DNA of 64,000 nt from a halophilic archaeon SHRA6 (GTDB taxonomy: Archaea > Halobacteriota > Halobacteria > Halobacteriales > Haloferacaceae). The notes below the pieces were generated by a model that was given only the letters and a program-made list of their open reading frames with translations, searched no databases and was not told the DNA's origin. Position numbers and translations under genes: made by a program. This document shows positions 35,309 through 43,888 of this stretch, in pieces. The stretch is from contig SOPS01000004.1 of assembly GCA_005239175.1 (NCBI GenBank), positions 248,001 through 312,000 of the forward strand. The letters are read 5' to 3'. Position 1 is the stretch's first letter; every line of letters begins with the position of its first letter.

Positions 35309-35842
35309 TCAGTCTTTTCGTTTGACGACGTCTCCGAGTGTCATCCCACCGCTGGTGTCGCTTGACCACTCATCATCGTCGACATCGATTCCCTCGACGA
35401 GTGAAATATCGAGTGCGCGTTCGAGCTTCTTTTGGACGCTGTCACTCGGGAGCATGTCGCCGCGTTCGATCTTTCTGATCAGGCTCGCCTTTTCATTGAG
35501 TTGGTTTGCGAGTTCTTCTTGGGTGAGGTTGGCGGCTTCGCGGGCGTCTCGGACGCGATCGTCGTAGTCAGTTGCGATCTCGTCCATATCGTCGAACATG
35601 TCACGACGCCGTTGGGAACTGGACGTGCTGTTCGACCCGCTTGACCCGCTCGATCCCGACGATCCGCTGGCTTTGCCCGAACTCGAGGATGTCGAGTACT
35701 TGCTCGCGCTCGTGGTCGTCGATTCAGTGCGGACTTCGGTGCCGAAATCCGTACACGAATCACAGAGTTCCAGCTCGGCACCTTCGACTTTCGTTGTAGT
35801 GAGCGACGCTTGGGTAGCGCCACACATCTCGCACTGTGGCAT
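35309..35842 (-). CDS. Multiprotein bridging factor 1-like transcription factor
   Basis: A 177-aa protein: N-terminal zinc ribbon C-E-M-C...C-D-S-C (residues 4-30), a Ser/Gly-rich flexible linker of about 40 residues, and a C-terminal Cro/C1-type HTH (about 90-150: R-D-A-R-E-A-A-N-L-T-Q-E-E-L-A and I-R-K-I-E-R-G). This matches archaeal MBF1, which interacts with the transcription or ribosome machinery. The Ser-rich linker (repeated G-S-S) is longer than usual for the family. Transcribed toward the methyltransferase gene. Confidence 0.9.
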   Translation of the reverse strand: MPQCEMCGATQASLTTTKVEGAELELCDSCTDFGTEVRTESTTTSASKYSTSSSSGKASGSSGSSGSSGSNSTSSSQRRRDMFDDMDEIATDYDDRVRDAREAANLTQEELANQLNEKASLIRKIERGDMLPSDSVQKKLERALDISLVEGIDVDDDEWSSDTSGGMTLGDVVKRKD

Positions 35843-35917
35843 ACTCGACCGTTGTGCGGCCCCCGATAAAAAGGATGCGTCGGCGGCGAGGAGATCGCCA
35901 ACTCCTCGATTCGTTGC

Positions 35918-36523
35918 TCACTCAACGTCTGACCACGCGCCCCAAAAGCGCTGGATCGCAGTCACGTGACCAACGATTGCAAACAGCGCGAGCAACAGCC
36001 AGACCACGCCAACCCCAGCGACGATCGGCGCCGAATACACCGCCGCGACGACGCCAACGATCCCGACGAGCGCGAGTCGATCGGCCCGGCCCAACAGCCC
36101 ACCGTACTCGCGTCCGAGGCCGACGGCCTGGATCTGGGTCCCGAGGTACGAGGTCATCAACACACCCGTCACGGCGGCAAATCCAAGCGCATACGCCTCT
36201 ATCCCGGCTGCAAGTCCAGCGAGGATGAGAATATCTGCGTACCGATCGAGCACGTGATCGAGCAGATCCCCGCCGGCGGAGGCGACGTTCTGCTCGCGAG
36301 CTAACGCGCCGTCAACGAGATCGAGCCAGCCGTTCGCGAGGACGAACAGCGCACCCAGCACGTACCACACAGGGGAGGCGATCGAAAACGCGACCGCAGC
36401 CGCCACGGCAAAGCCCATCGCCAACACGCTCACGCCGTTTGGCGTGAGTCCGACGCGATCGGCAACACTCACGAACGGTTCGAGTAGCCGGTCGGCAACC
36501 GATCGGAACTGGTCCAGTGTCAT
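35918..36523 (-). CDS. CDP-alcohol phosphotransferase (archaetidylinositol-phosphate-synthase-like)
   Basis: A 201-aa membrane enzyme of phospholipid synthesis that replaces CMP of a CDP-archaeol by an alcohol phosphate. The family motif is intact: D71-G72...A75-R76...G85...D89...D93. About five to six hydrophobic helices surround it. The alcohol (inositol phosphate is the common assignment of this archaeal branch) is not certain. It overlaps the kinase gene upstream (start 36523 inside its stop at 36520) and belongs to an operon with hisC. Confidence 0.87.
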   Translation of the reverse strand: MTLDQFRSVADRLLEPFVSVADRVGLTPNGVSVLAMGFAVAAAVAFSIASPVWYVLGALFVLANGWLDLVDGALAREQNVASAGGDLLDHVLDRYADILILAGLAAGIEAYALGFAAVTGVLMTSYLGTQIQAVGLGREYGGLLGRADRLALVGIVGVVAAVYSAPIVAGVGVVWLLLALFAIVGHVTAIQRFWGAWSDVE

Positions 36524-37035
36524 ACAGTCAGGTACTCCGTGTAGTCCACCTGTCCAACACCCGGTTCAGCCTCGCCGCGGACGACAGCGCCGATCGCGTC
36601 TGCGACGGCCTCGGGCGATCGGTTGGTTGTTTCGACCTCGTAGACGCGATCAGCGCCGTGGCGTTCGACGGCCTCTGAGAGGATGACATCGAGCGCTTCG
36701 CTTTCGGCGTTCTCGGTCGCGCTCTGTTCGGACTCGCCACGATCGAGCAGGCGATCGCGAAGCCGGTCGGGTCGACACCTGAGGACGACGACCCGATCGG
36801 CCTCGAGGTAATGTGCGAGGTGAGATTCGACGATTCCCTCCCAGTCGCCGAGGTGTTCGCGCACGGCATCCAGATCGACGACCAGTGAGTCGCGATCGGC
36901 GTCGCGCTCGGTCCACAGCCCATGGGTGCGGATCGTCTCGTTGAGATGGACGACCGGAACGGATTGGTCTTCGGAGACCGCATCAGTCGCGGTTGTTTTT
37001 CCTGTTCCGGGAGTGCCGGTTACGGCGATCCTCAT
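36520..37035 (-). CDS. Adenylate-kinase-like NTPase (Fap7/AK6 type)
   Basis: A 171-aa soluble P-loop protein. Walker A G-T-P-G-T-G-K-T-T is at residues 7-15, the NMP-binding region N-E-T-I-R-T-H-G-L-W and V-V-D-L-D follow, and the lid-like R-C-R-P-D-R-L-R-D-R-L is present. This is the archaeal AK6/Fap7 group that aids small-subunit ribosome maturation and has adenylate-kinase activity. Neighbouring genes overlap at both ends by 4 nt, so it is translated with HisC and the lipid enzyme. Confidence 0.88.
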   Translation of the reverse strand: MRIAVTGTPGTGKTTATDAVSEDQSVPVVHLNETIRTHGLWTERDADRDSLVVDLDAVREHLGDWEGIVESHLAHYLEADRVVVLRCRPDRLRDRLLDRGESEQSATENAESEALDVILSEAVERHGADRVYEVETTNRSPEAVADAIGAVVRGEAEPGVGQVDYTEYLTV

Positions 37036-38126
37036 GGCTGCACTGAGACCTCAGCCAAAATGGTATTGAGCGTCTCGACTGCAGTTTTGGTCTCGGCTTC
37101 GGTCCCACAGGAGATCCGGACGCATTCGGGGAGCCCGAAGCTCGTGCAGTCACGGATGATGACGCCGCGCGCTTGGCTTCGGGCGGCAACCGTCTCGGCG
37201 TCGCCAACGTCGGCGAGCACGAAGTTGCCCGCACTGTCCCACGTTTTTGCGTCGAGGTTCTCGCGCATGTACCCGCGGGCCCAGCGGGCGGTTTCGATCG
37301 ATCGCTCGACGTGAGTTTGGTCGTCGAGTGCGGCCAGCGCGGCCCGACAGGCCAAGTCATTGGCCGCGAACGGCGTGTTCACGCGGGCGTATGCGTCGGC
37401 CCACTCACTCGGAACGACCGCGTAGCCGATCCGGAGGCCGGCGAGCCCGTACGCTTTCGAGAACGTCCGCAACACCGCGAGGTTCTCGTGGTCGTCGACC
37501 AGTTCGATACTACTCGGTCGCTGGCTGTACTCGCCGTAGGCCTCGTCGATGACAACGAGAGTGTGTTCGTCGACTCCATCTGCGATCGTCTCGATCGCCT
37601 CTCGGGAAAACTCCGAGCCGGTCGGGTTGTGTGGGGTCGTGAGGTACACCATCCGCTCGCCCTCGTAGGCCTCGAGAACTAATTCGGCGGTTTGAGCGAA
37701 TTCTGCGGCCTTCGAGAGATCGTACGTTCTCGCGGTACCGTGGTGGTATCGCGCGCTCATACTGTAATACGAAAAGCCCGGGTCGGGCTCAAGAATTCCG
37801 TCACCGGGCTCTAAGAACGCCCGGCTCAACAGGTCGATCGCCCCATCAGCACCTGGCGTGAGCCACACCTGTTCGGCTGCGACGTCCCACTGGTCGGCGA
37901 TCGCTGCGGTGAGGTCCGTGTGTGACGCCTTTGGGTAGACGTGGAGTCCGGTGGTTTCCGTGGCGTCTATGACAGCCGCAGCCGCCTTCGGGCTCGATCC
38001 GTGAGGGTTCTCGTTCGACGAGAGCTTGATGAGCTCGTCGGGGTCCATGCCGAGGTCGCGGGCGACCTCCTCGATGCCTCGGCCGGGAACGTACGGAGAA
38101 TGCGACGATAGATCCCGTGTCTGCAT
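37032..38126 (-). CDS. hisC: Histidinol-phosphate aminotransferase
   Basis: A 364-aa PLP-dependent class I/II aminotransferase converting imidazole-acetol phosphate to histidinol phosphate. The N-terminal Y-V-P-G-R-G-I-E-E-V-A-R-D-L-G and K-L-S-S-N-E-N-P-H-G are HisC hallmarks. The PLP Lys lies in T-F-S-K-A-Y-G-L-A-G-L-R-I-G-Y and Y-P-K is a substrate motif. ATG 38126 (M-Q-T-R-D-L) is chosen because relatives start there. Operon with the two genes downstream. Confidence 0.9.
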   Translation of the reverse strand: MQTRDLSSHSPYVPGRGIEEVARDLGMDPDELIKLSSNENPHGSSPKAAAAVIDATETTGLHVYPKASHTDLTAAIADQWDVAAEQVWLTPGADGAIDLLSRAFLEPGDGILEPDPGFSYYSMSARYHHGTARTYDLSKAAEFAQTAELVLEAYEGERMVYLTTPHNPTGSEFSREAIETIADGVDEHTLVVIDEAYGEYSQRPSSIELVDDHENLAVLRTFSKAYGLAGLRIGYAVVPSEWADAYARVNTPFAANDLACRAALAALDDQTHVERSIETARWARGYMRENLDAKTWDSAGNFVLADVGDAETVAARSQARGVIIRDCTSFGLPECVRISCGTEAETKTAVETLNTILAEVSVQP

Positions 38127-38190
38127 ACCTGTATTCAGCGGTGCACTGCCCTTAAGAGTGCTCACATGGCGTGGCGTTGACAGCCGACGC

Positions 38191-38928
38191 TCACGGAATC
38201 CGCACGTCGTGTTCGAGTACTCCGATCCCCTCGATCTCGATTTCGACAGTGTCGCCGTCCGACAGTGCGCCGACGCCCGCTGGCGTCCCGGTCGAGATCA
38301 CGTCACCCGGTTGTAACGTCATGTACGCCGTAATTTCCTCGATCAGCTCTGGGACTGAAAAAATGAACTTGTCGATCGAGGAGGTCTGTTTCGTCTCACC
38401 ATTTACGCGCAGTTCGATCGCCGCGTCCGCCGGCACCGCGTCCTGATCTGCCAGTACCGGGCCAAGCACCGCGCTGTTGTCGAACGCCTTGCCACGAACC
38501 CAGTTTGTCTCGACGGTCTGATCGTCGCGATTGGACAGGTCGTTCATGCAGGTGTAGCCGGCCACGTAGTCCATCGCCTCCCCAGCCTCGACGTTTCGAC
38601 ACTCCTCACCGATGACGACTGCGAGTTCGGCCTCCCAGTCGATCCGTTCTTTGTCTGCTGGCAACGTTACTGTCGAATCCGGGTGAGCGATCGCGTTTGG
38701 TGGTTTCAAAAACAACAGCGGGCGATCGGGCGGCTCTTCATTTTGTTCGGCGGCGTGGTCAGCGTAGTTGAGCCCGACGCAGACGATTTTCGACGGCGTG
38801 GTTGGCGCGCGAATTCGGATACGGTCTGCCTCGACATCGTAGCTCACGCCGCCTGCGGTAACCGTTCCGTTCTCGTACGCTCCGGTCCGCTCTGTCCCCG
38901 CCGGATCGACGAATCGCACAGTTCGCAT
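38191..38928 (-). CDS. Fumarylacetoacetate-hydrolase-family protein
   Basis: A 245-aa metal-dependent hydrolase/isomerase. The FAH-family core is clear: K-I-V-C-V-G-L-N-Y-A-D-H-A-A-E, P-L-L-F-L-K-P-P-N-A, W-E-A-E-L-A-V-V-I-G-E (metal-binding Glu residues) and G-D-V-I-S-T-G-T-P-A-G-V-G. Relatives include 2-hydroxyhepta-2,4-diene-1,7-dioate isomerases and acylpyruvases; no catabolic operon surrounds it, so oxaloacetate decarboxylase or acylpyruvase activity is as likely. ATG 38928 excludes 13 non-family residues. Confidence 0.87.
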   Translation of the reverse strand: MRTVRFVDPAGTERTGAYENGTVTAGGVSYDVEADRIRIRAPTTPSKIVCVGLNYADHAAEQNEEPPDRPLLFLKPPNAIAHPDSTVTLPADKERIDWEAELAVVIGEECRNVEAGEAMDYVAGYTCMNDLSNRDDQTVETNWVRGKAFDNSAVLGPVLADQDAVPADAAIELRVNGETKQTSSIDKFIFSVPELIEEITAYMTLQPGDVISTGTPAGVGALSDGDTVEIEIEGIGVLEHDVRIP

Positions 38929-39025
38929 GTTCCAGGCAACGCAAGTGGGAGAAAAAAGCGTTCTCACAACGGCAGCCCGTGGAGCGGCGTCAAGGACCGG
39001 CTGTCCGCGCGTTCGGACACCCGTC

Positions 39026-39913
39026 TCAGGCTTCGTTTCCCGTTGGTGGCCCGTTCGGCGGGGAGTCCTCTCGGAAGTCGTCTGCGTGGTCTTCGACGAA
39101 CGCTCTCATTCTCCGAGGCTGTCGGCCGAGAAGTGTCCGGCTATCGTCGGTCACGCGGGCGGCTAATCCGAGGCGTGCAATGGTGTAGATGCCACACATG
39201 AGTGCGATGAATCCCAGCGGTTTCCTCCGACGGCGCATCCGTCGGCCGAACGTCAACAGGGACGGATTCGGATACGTGATACGCTGATCGAGAACGTCGC
39301 TAAAGATGGTGGCAACTGCCCCGTAGTCCAGCGCTTCAGGGCCGGTGAGATCGTAGGCTCGATTCGCGTGTCCGGACTCAGTCAACACAATTGCTGCCGT
39401 TTCAGCGATATCTCTCGCGTCCACAAAACTGGTCTTCCCGTTCCCGGCTGGCACGAAGATCTCACCATGTTCAACGATATCTCGTCGATGGACTTTGAGG
39501 AGGTTCTGCATGAAAAACGACGCCCGAAGCAGCGTGTATTCCATATCTGTAGCCATGATTCGCTTTTCGATCCAGTGGTGGGGAACGAGGACGTTCTTTT
39601 CTGCGCCGATCGCCGAGAGGTAGGCAATACGGTCGACACCCACACGATCCGCAGCCTCGACAAACGAGCCAATCTTCGATTTGGCCACGACCGGCGGTCG
39701 AACGAGGAAGATTCCATCGACAGCTGTCAGCGCTCTGCCCCACGTTTCTGGCTTTGTGAAGTCGAACTTGATCACTTCCCCTGTGATCTCCTCCGAAACA
39801 GTTTCAGGGTCACGAACCCCGATTTTGATGGTAACGTCGCGGTCTGAAAGGGCAACGACAACATGCTGACCGACAGTTCCAGTTGCGCCGGTAACGAGTA
39901 TCGACTCCGTCAC
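39026..39913 (-). CDS. NmrA-like NAD(P)H-binding atypical SDR
   Basis: A 295-aa protein with an N-terminal Rossmann motif V-T-G-A-T-G-T-V-G-Q-H-V-V and downstream W-G-R-A-L, I-A-Y-L-S-A and H-H-W-I-E-K-R segments. NmrA/HSCARG proteins sense or reduce with NAD(P)H; the Y-x3-K of classical SDRs is not visible, suggesting sensing rather than dehydrogenation. The C-terminal 60 residues are basic (R-R-M-R-R-R-R-K). Initiation at GTG 39913 overlaps the preceding stop by 1 nt. Last gene of the three-gene operon. Confidence 0.83.
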   Translation of the reverse strand: MTESILVTGATGTVGQHVVVALSDRDVTIKIGVRDPETVSEEITGEVIKFDFTKPETWGRALTAVDGIFLVRPPVVAKSKIGSFVEAADRVGVDRIAYLSAIGAEKNVLVPHHWIEKRIMATDMEYTLLRASFFMQNLLKVHRRDIVEHGEIFVPAGNGKTSFVDARDIAETAAIVLTESGHANRAYDLTGPEALDYGAVATIFSDVLDQRITYPNPSLLTFGRRMRRRRKPLGFIALMCGIYTIARLGLAARVTDDSRTLLGRQPRRMRAFVEDHADDFREDSPPNGPPTGNEA

Positions 39914-40323
39914 TATTCGGCCCTCCAGGAGACGAGCACCCAGACCGACACCGCTGCGACGACCACGTGCATGGCCATGAGGATGACGACAGCAAGCGGG
40001 GTCGCAGCTGGATCGCTTGCGAGCAACACAACGTCGGGGACAAACGAGAGAAGTAACACGCCAGCGGCCACTCGGACGAACGTCTGATCGGCATCACTGA
40101 CGTATCGACCGAGAAGCCAGTAGACGGCTGTTGCCCCACCTGCGCCGAGCGCCGACAAAAAGGCAACGGGCGGGACAGTCAACGCTCGGAACGCGGAGGC
40201 GATGCCAAGAGCGTCCACGCCAAGCACGAGTACCACGTTAGTGAGCACAGCGAGCCCAACAGCAAGCCCGCCTCGCACCGGTACGGAAGGTGATCGGGGC
40301 ATAGTGTATACTGAGCTCATCAT
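39913..40323 (-). CDS. DUF6069-like four-helix membrane protein
   Basis: A 136-aa integral membrane protein with four hydrophobic segments (about 18-35, 47-67, 80-105 and 108-130). The pattern G-A-G-G-A-T-A-V-Y-W-L-L and D-A-D-Q-T-F-V-R-V-A matches the DUF6069 family as I remember it. Two adjacent ATG codons (40323 and 40320) are possible starts. It sits between two NAD(P)H-binding SDR-like genes, so it may belong to a redox or detoxification unit controlled by the HxlR protein. Confidence 0.78.
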   Translation of the reverse strand: MMSSVYTMPRSPSVPVRGGLAVGLAVLTNVVLVLGVDALGIASAFRALTVPPVAFLSALGAGGATAVYWLLGRYVSDADQTFVRVAAGVLLLSFVPDVVLLASDPAATPLAVVILMAMHVVVAAVSVWVLVSWRAE

Positions 40324-40976
40324 GCGTCTGCGATCTTTGGCATTTCGTGGACGTACAGGTCGTCTTCGAGACAGTCGAGAATGAACGCAGCCACGTTCGC
40401 CCGCCCAACGGTGTCACGCATGCCCAGCGAAAGGTCTGTCCCGTGGCGGAACTCGCCGGTGTGGGCGTCTTCGGTGAGACGTGGACCACGTACGACTGTC
40501 CATCGGGTATCGCTGTCTCTGACGAGTTCGACCTGATCGCGGGCGTCTTCGAGGACTGACCGCGCTAGCAGCTTCAACAGTACACCCATCATGCGTCCGC
40601 CGAGACTCACCGATTCGCCTTCCTCGCGGACGCCCGCCCCAACCAACGTGACGAACCGATCGACACTATGTTTGTCCATCGCCGCGAGCATGTGTCGGCC
40701 GGCTTCTGTCAGTAGGTCGTCTGGCCCCTCTGCATTCTGCGCGAGAACACTGACAACGGCATCGACGGGGTCGCCGTCGCCAGCGATAGCACGTTCGACG
40801 TCCGCACCAGTGTATGCGTCACCTTCGACGATACTGACTCGGTCATCATTCCGAACTGAGGATGAGAGGCCGGTCGTATCCCGAACGAAGGCAACCACTT
40901 CGTGTCCGCGTTCAACTGCCTGTTCGACGAGTGGGTGGCCGGTTCGCCCGGTCGCACCAAAGACTGCGATTTTCAT
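40320..40976 (-). CDS. NAD(P)H-binding SDR-like oxidoreductase
   Basis: A 218-aa protein starting M-K-I-A-V-F-G-A-T-G-R-T-G-H, the glycine-rich NAD(P) motif of the atypical SDR/flavin-reductase-like group, with V-V-A-F-V-R-D and V-V-S-V-L-A-Q-N-A following. C-terminal T-V-V-R-G-P-R-L is typical. It heads the operon; a TATA-like box lies about 25 nt upstream of ATG 40976, with an adjacent palindromic operator. Annotated length extensions further upstream would cross that promoter and are rejected. Confidence 0.87.
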   Translation of the reverse strand: MKIAVFGATGRTGHPLVEQAVERGHEVVAFVRDTTGLSSSVRNDDRVSIVEGDAYTGADVERAIAGDGDPVDAVVSVLAQNAEGPDDLLTEAGRHMLAAMDKHSVDRFVTLVGAGVREEGESVSLGGRMMGVLLKLLARSVLEDARDQVELVRDSDTRWTVVRGPRLTEDAHTGEFRHGTDLSLGMRDTVGRANVAAFILDCLEDDLYVHEMPKIADA

Positions 40977-41093
40977 ACGCAAAATAGCATCTCTTGAAGT
41001 ATATACTTGCAACTTCGAAGTTTCGAAGTATTGGGTCCGAAGCCGTCTCACAGCCAAAGATACAAATCCACAAGTGTTGATATTCACACATCC
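40977..41093. promoter_or_regulatory. Divergent promoter with HxlR operator
   Basis: Between the SDR operon and the HxlR gene lie two palindromes: AAGTATATACTT (40997-41008), which also works as TATA box for the minus-strand operon, and AACTTCGAAGTT (41011-41022), a perfect 12-bp palindrome with a further TTCGAA right after. This is the layout of a regulator binding next to the core promoter. The HxlR protein encoded at 41094 is the natural candidate. That it binds here is inference. Confidence 0.7.
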
Positions 41094-41501
41094 ATGACTG
41101 GACCGAGTGACCCACCGGACGTTCCTGATTTGAGCGTGGGGTTGTCCCGTGAGGAAGCGATTGCGCTTCGTGAATCGTTCGACCCCGAGGAACAAGAACG
41201 CATCAGTCACACCGTCGCAGACCTGCTCGATCTCCTTGGGAAGACACACACGATGGCGGTTCTGAGCGCGTTCGCATTCGCCGAGGGATCGCTCCGATTC
41301 AGCGACCTCGAAAGCGAACTCGCCGTTGCGCCGAACACGCTCTCGACGCGATTACTGGATCTGACAAAAGCAGGGCTGCTCGATCGTGAGGCTTACAACG
41401 AGGTCCCGCCTCGCGTAGAATACACACCGACGGAGAAGACAGAACAGCTGTTCCCCGTATTCGCGCACCTCCACCACTGGGCGATCGAGTACGAACTTTA
41501 G
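41094..41501 (+). CDS. HxlR-family winged-helix regulator
   Basis: A 135-aa DNA-binding protein. The winged helix (about 45-125) includes L-L-G-K-T-H-T-M-A-V-L-S-A-F, R-F-S-D-L-E-S-E-L, A-P-N-T-L-S-T-R-L-L-D-L (recognition helix) and P-P-R-V-E-Y-T-P-T-E-K (wing), all diagnostic of HxlR. There is no Cys pair, so direct thiol sensing is unlikely here. It is divergently transcribed from the NAD(P)H-binding operon, a common pairing for control of quinone or aldehyde stress genes. ATG 41094 removes upstream promoter residues. Confidence 0.9.
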   Translation: MTGPSDPPDVPDLSVGLSREEAIALRESFDPEEQERISHTVADLLDLLGKTHTMAVLSAFAFAEGSLRFSDLESELAVAPNTLSTRLLDLTKAGLLDREAYNEVPPRVEYTPTEKTEQLFPVFAHLHHWAIEYEL

Positions 41502-41657
41502 CTTCGATTGCTGTAGTAACGACGGTGTCATAGAACTATTCACAAGGGACTGTTCCTATCTCAACAGGGGCCGTCGTCTACGATACTGCCTGTTCTTTCG
41601 TCTGAAACCTCCCGCTCTCGGGACCACAGGTGTATCGATGGCTGTGCCACACAGCCG

Positions 41658-42668
41658 TTACTCTGCCACTCGAACGACCTGTTTGCCGATGTTGTCACCA
41701 GAGAACAGGCCGAGAAACGCGTCCGGTGCGTTCTCTAAGCCGTCGACGATCGACTCGCGGTGGACGAGATCTCCGTTTGCAACCCACCTAGTGAGTCGCT
41801 CGTTCGCTTTTTCGAATCGCGTGGCGTAGTCGGTAATTAGCAAGCCCTGTACTTTCGCACGCGGTGCGATGAGCTGCGGCAGCTTTCTGGGGCCCATCGG
41901 CACCTCCTCATCGTTGTAGTGTGCGATCTGTCCACAAACTGCCACACGAGCATCGAGATTTAGTTTTGTAAACACCGCGTCCGTGATCGGGCCGCCGACG
42001 TTATCGAAGTAGACATCGACGCCCTCTGGCGCAGCTTCCTCAAGAACAGCGCCATAGTCGTCGGTTTCGTTGTAGTTGATCGCTGCGTCGAATCCCAGTT
42101 CGTCAGTAAGCCAGTCAGTCTTTTCGTCCGTCCCGGCGAAGCCCACAACCCGACAGCCGTTCAGTTTGGCAATCTGTCCGACAACCGATCCAACCGCCCC
42201 TGCAGCTCCGGACACGACGACAGTATCACCGGGATCTGGCGCTCCGACCTCAAGCAAGCCAAAGTACGCTGTCCGACCAGGCATTCCGAGTGTGCCAAGG
42301 TACGCCGGTAGCCCAGCAACGTCGGGGTCAACAGGGGCGACATCGGCAGCATCGAGAACGCTGTAATCGGCCCATGTTCCTTCGCCGGTCACGAACTCTC
42401 CTGCGTCGTAGTGGTCGCTGTTGCTTTCGACGATTTCGCCGACGATACCGCCTTTGAGTATATCACCGACAGCCCACGGCTCCGCATACGACTCTCTGTC
42501 TCGCATCCGGCCACGCATATACGGATCGACAGAAAGGTACTTGACACGAACGAGCAACTCTCCTTCGCTGGCTGTTGGAATCTCTCCGTCCCGAAGTTCG
42601 AAATCGTCCATGTCCGGCTCCCCTGTTGGTCGTTCTGCAAGGTACCATCCGCGATTTGTCTCTGTCAC
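41658..42668 (-). CDS. NADP-dependent oxidoreductase (MDR, quinone/enone reductase type)
   Basis: A 336-aa medium-chain dehydrogenase/reductase without zinc ligands, beginning W-Y-L-A-E-R-P-T-G-E-P and carrying S-V-D-P-Y-M-R-G-R-M, typical of the CurA/leukotriene-B4-dehydrogenase group. The coenzyme loop S-G-A-A-G-A-V-G-S-V-V-G-Q-I-A is intact and Y-F-D-N-V-G-G is the family end of the NADP half. Such enzymes reduce alpha,beta-unsaturated carbonyls. Initiation appears to be GTG 42668. It is near the HxlR unit but transcribed separately. Confidence 0.88.
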   Translation of the reverse strand: MTETNRGWYLAERPTGEPDMDDFELRDGEIPTASEGELLVRVKYLSVDPYMRGRMRDRESYAEPWAVGDILKGGIVGEIVESNSDHYDAGEFVTGEGTWADYSVLDAADVAPVDPDVAGLPAYLGTLGMPGRTAYFGLLEVGAPDPGDTVVVSGAAGAVGSVVGQIAKLNGCRVVGFAGTDEKTDWLTDELGFDAAINYNETDDYGAVLEEAAPEGVDVYFDNVGGPITDAVFTKLNLDARVAVCGQIAHYNDEEVPMGPRKLPQLIAPRAKVQGLLITDYATRFEKANERLTRWVANGDLVHRESIVDGLENAPDAFLGLFSGDNIGKQVVRVAE

Positions 42669-42758
42669 ACAACTAGTCCACTCGTGACGTCAAAGAGTGT
42701 TCGGGGGCTGTCTTAATCCATCGACCCCGCCGACGCGTCTTTATGTATTCCGCGGAAA

Positions 42759-43355
42759 TTGAAATACATAGCTGAATCAGCTGTCTCTGATCCACACCCG
42801 CTGGATACGATGCTGGCCGTCTCTGCCGTCATTCAAAAAAACCGGTTGGCACGTCTGTACGCCAGGGTACTGGAACTCGATACCCCGACTGTCGAGGAAC
42901 TTGCCAGCCGTTCTACGAGCTCCCAAACCACTGTCTACGATGATGTCAAGCACCTCGTCGAGATTGGCGTCCTCGAGCGCGTGACCGATTCCCAGCCGCA
43001 CCGCTACCGAGCTCGTCGGGTTGATATGACCATTCAGACGGGAGAAGAAACATTCCAAATCACTCCAACACTCCTCGTCGCCCTTGCTCAACGGGATTCG
43101 AACGAGAATATCGAGCTTTACATCGGACGTCACGGAGTGAGTGGTCTGGCGACAGCCATCGAATACGCTCGGGCCTACACAAAATCGGAGATGAATGCCC
43201 GGATAATGGCTCGTGAACAGGAGATTCCTGTCCTCGAAGCCGAAACAATCCTCCAGGAACTCCAGGAAATTCCCTTGGATGTAGAGGATGAGAGCTTGAC
43301 TCAACTCGATATCGAGGCGTTGGATGCAGCAGTAGAGGTGGCTGTCGACGAGTAA
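42759..43355 (+). CDS. HTH regulator/antitoxin-like partner of a PIN protein
   Basis: A 198-aa soluble protein with an N-terminal winged helix (about 22-85: K-N-R-L-A-R-L-Y, T-V-E-E-L-A-S-R-S-T, T-T-V-Y-D-D-V-K-H-L) followed by a helical domain (about 95-190) with L-Y-I-G-R-H-G-V-S-G-L-A-T-A. Haloarchaeal pairs of this protein with a PIN ribonuclease behave like toxin-antitoxin modules by gene order. Initiation is uncertain: TTG 42759 keeps all family-like residues, ATG 42810 is the alternative. The partner gene starts 5 nt downstream and is broken. Confidence 0.8.
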   Translation: MKYIAESAVSDPHPLDTMLAVSAVIQKNRLARLYARVLELDTPTVEELASRSTSSQTTVYDDVKHLVEIGVLERVTDSQPHRYRARRVDMTIQTGEETFQITPTLLVALAQRDSNENIELYIGRHGVSGLATAIEYARAYTKSEMNARIMAREQEIPVLEAETILQELQEIPLDVEDESLTQLDIEALDAAVEVAVDE

Positions 43356-43360
43356 AAACC

Positions 43361-43888
43361 GTGCCAGAGCAACTCTTTTCCGATGTCGAGAGCCACCTCA
43401 TCGACACGAACCTCTTCATTCGATTCGAACGCCACGATACAATTGGCCTGCTTGAGCGGGCGATGACCGAACACGATATCGTGCTTTTACTCCCTAAACG
43501 AGTGTACGAAGAACTCACGCCAGAATTCTATCCCCATGGCCAACCGCCAATTGACGATGCGATCGAAGCCGGCTGGGCGTAGGTCTTAGAGGAACCAGAC
43601 TATTCGAATCCTGTTGTTTCTACCACGATGGATATGGTTTGACACTATATTTCTGCTGCCACAGATCGTCCCGAGCACACGATAGAGCAAGCGGAAGTGG
43701 GTGGAGCAGCTGCTACACTTTTAGAAGACGGGCGCACAAATTCGATCGCGATCGATACGAATGACAAAGCTGCATTCCGCGGCATTGAGCGAGCGCTCTC
43801 TCAACACAACTACGAGAATCACGTCCAATTGGTCAACGCGTTCGATTTCATCGACACTATCGAAAAGAGATACCAGTTCACCGAGTGA
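43361..43888 (+). pseudogene. PIN-domain ribonuclease (toxin-like), inactivated by two in-frame stops
   Basis: The frame starts at GTG 43361 and runs to 43888 without shifts but with TAG at 43580-43582 and TGA near 43640. The parts read as one PIN protein: L-I-D-T-N-L-F-I-R-F-E (first catalytic Asp), E-E-L near residue 50, and I-D-T-N-D-K-A-A-F (later acidic cluster). Around the second stop, M-D-M-V then stop then H-Y-I-S-A-A-T-D suggests CGA or similar mutated to TGA. A ribosome reaching only the first stop would make 73 residues lacking half of the active site. Confidence 0.85.
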
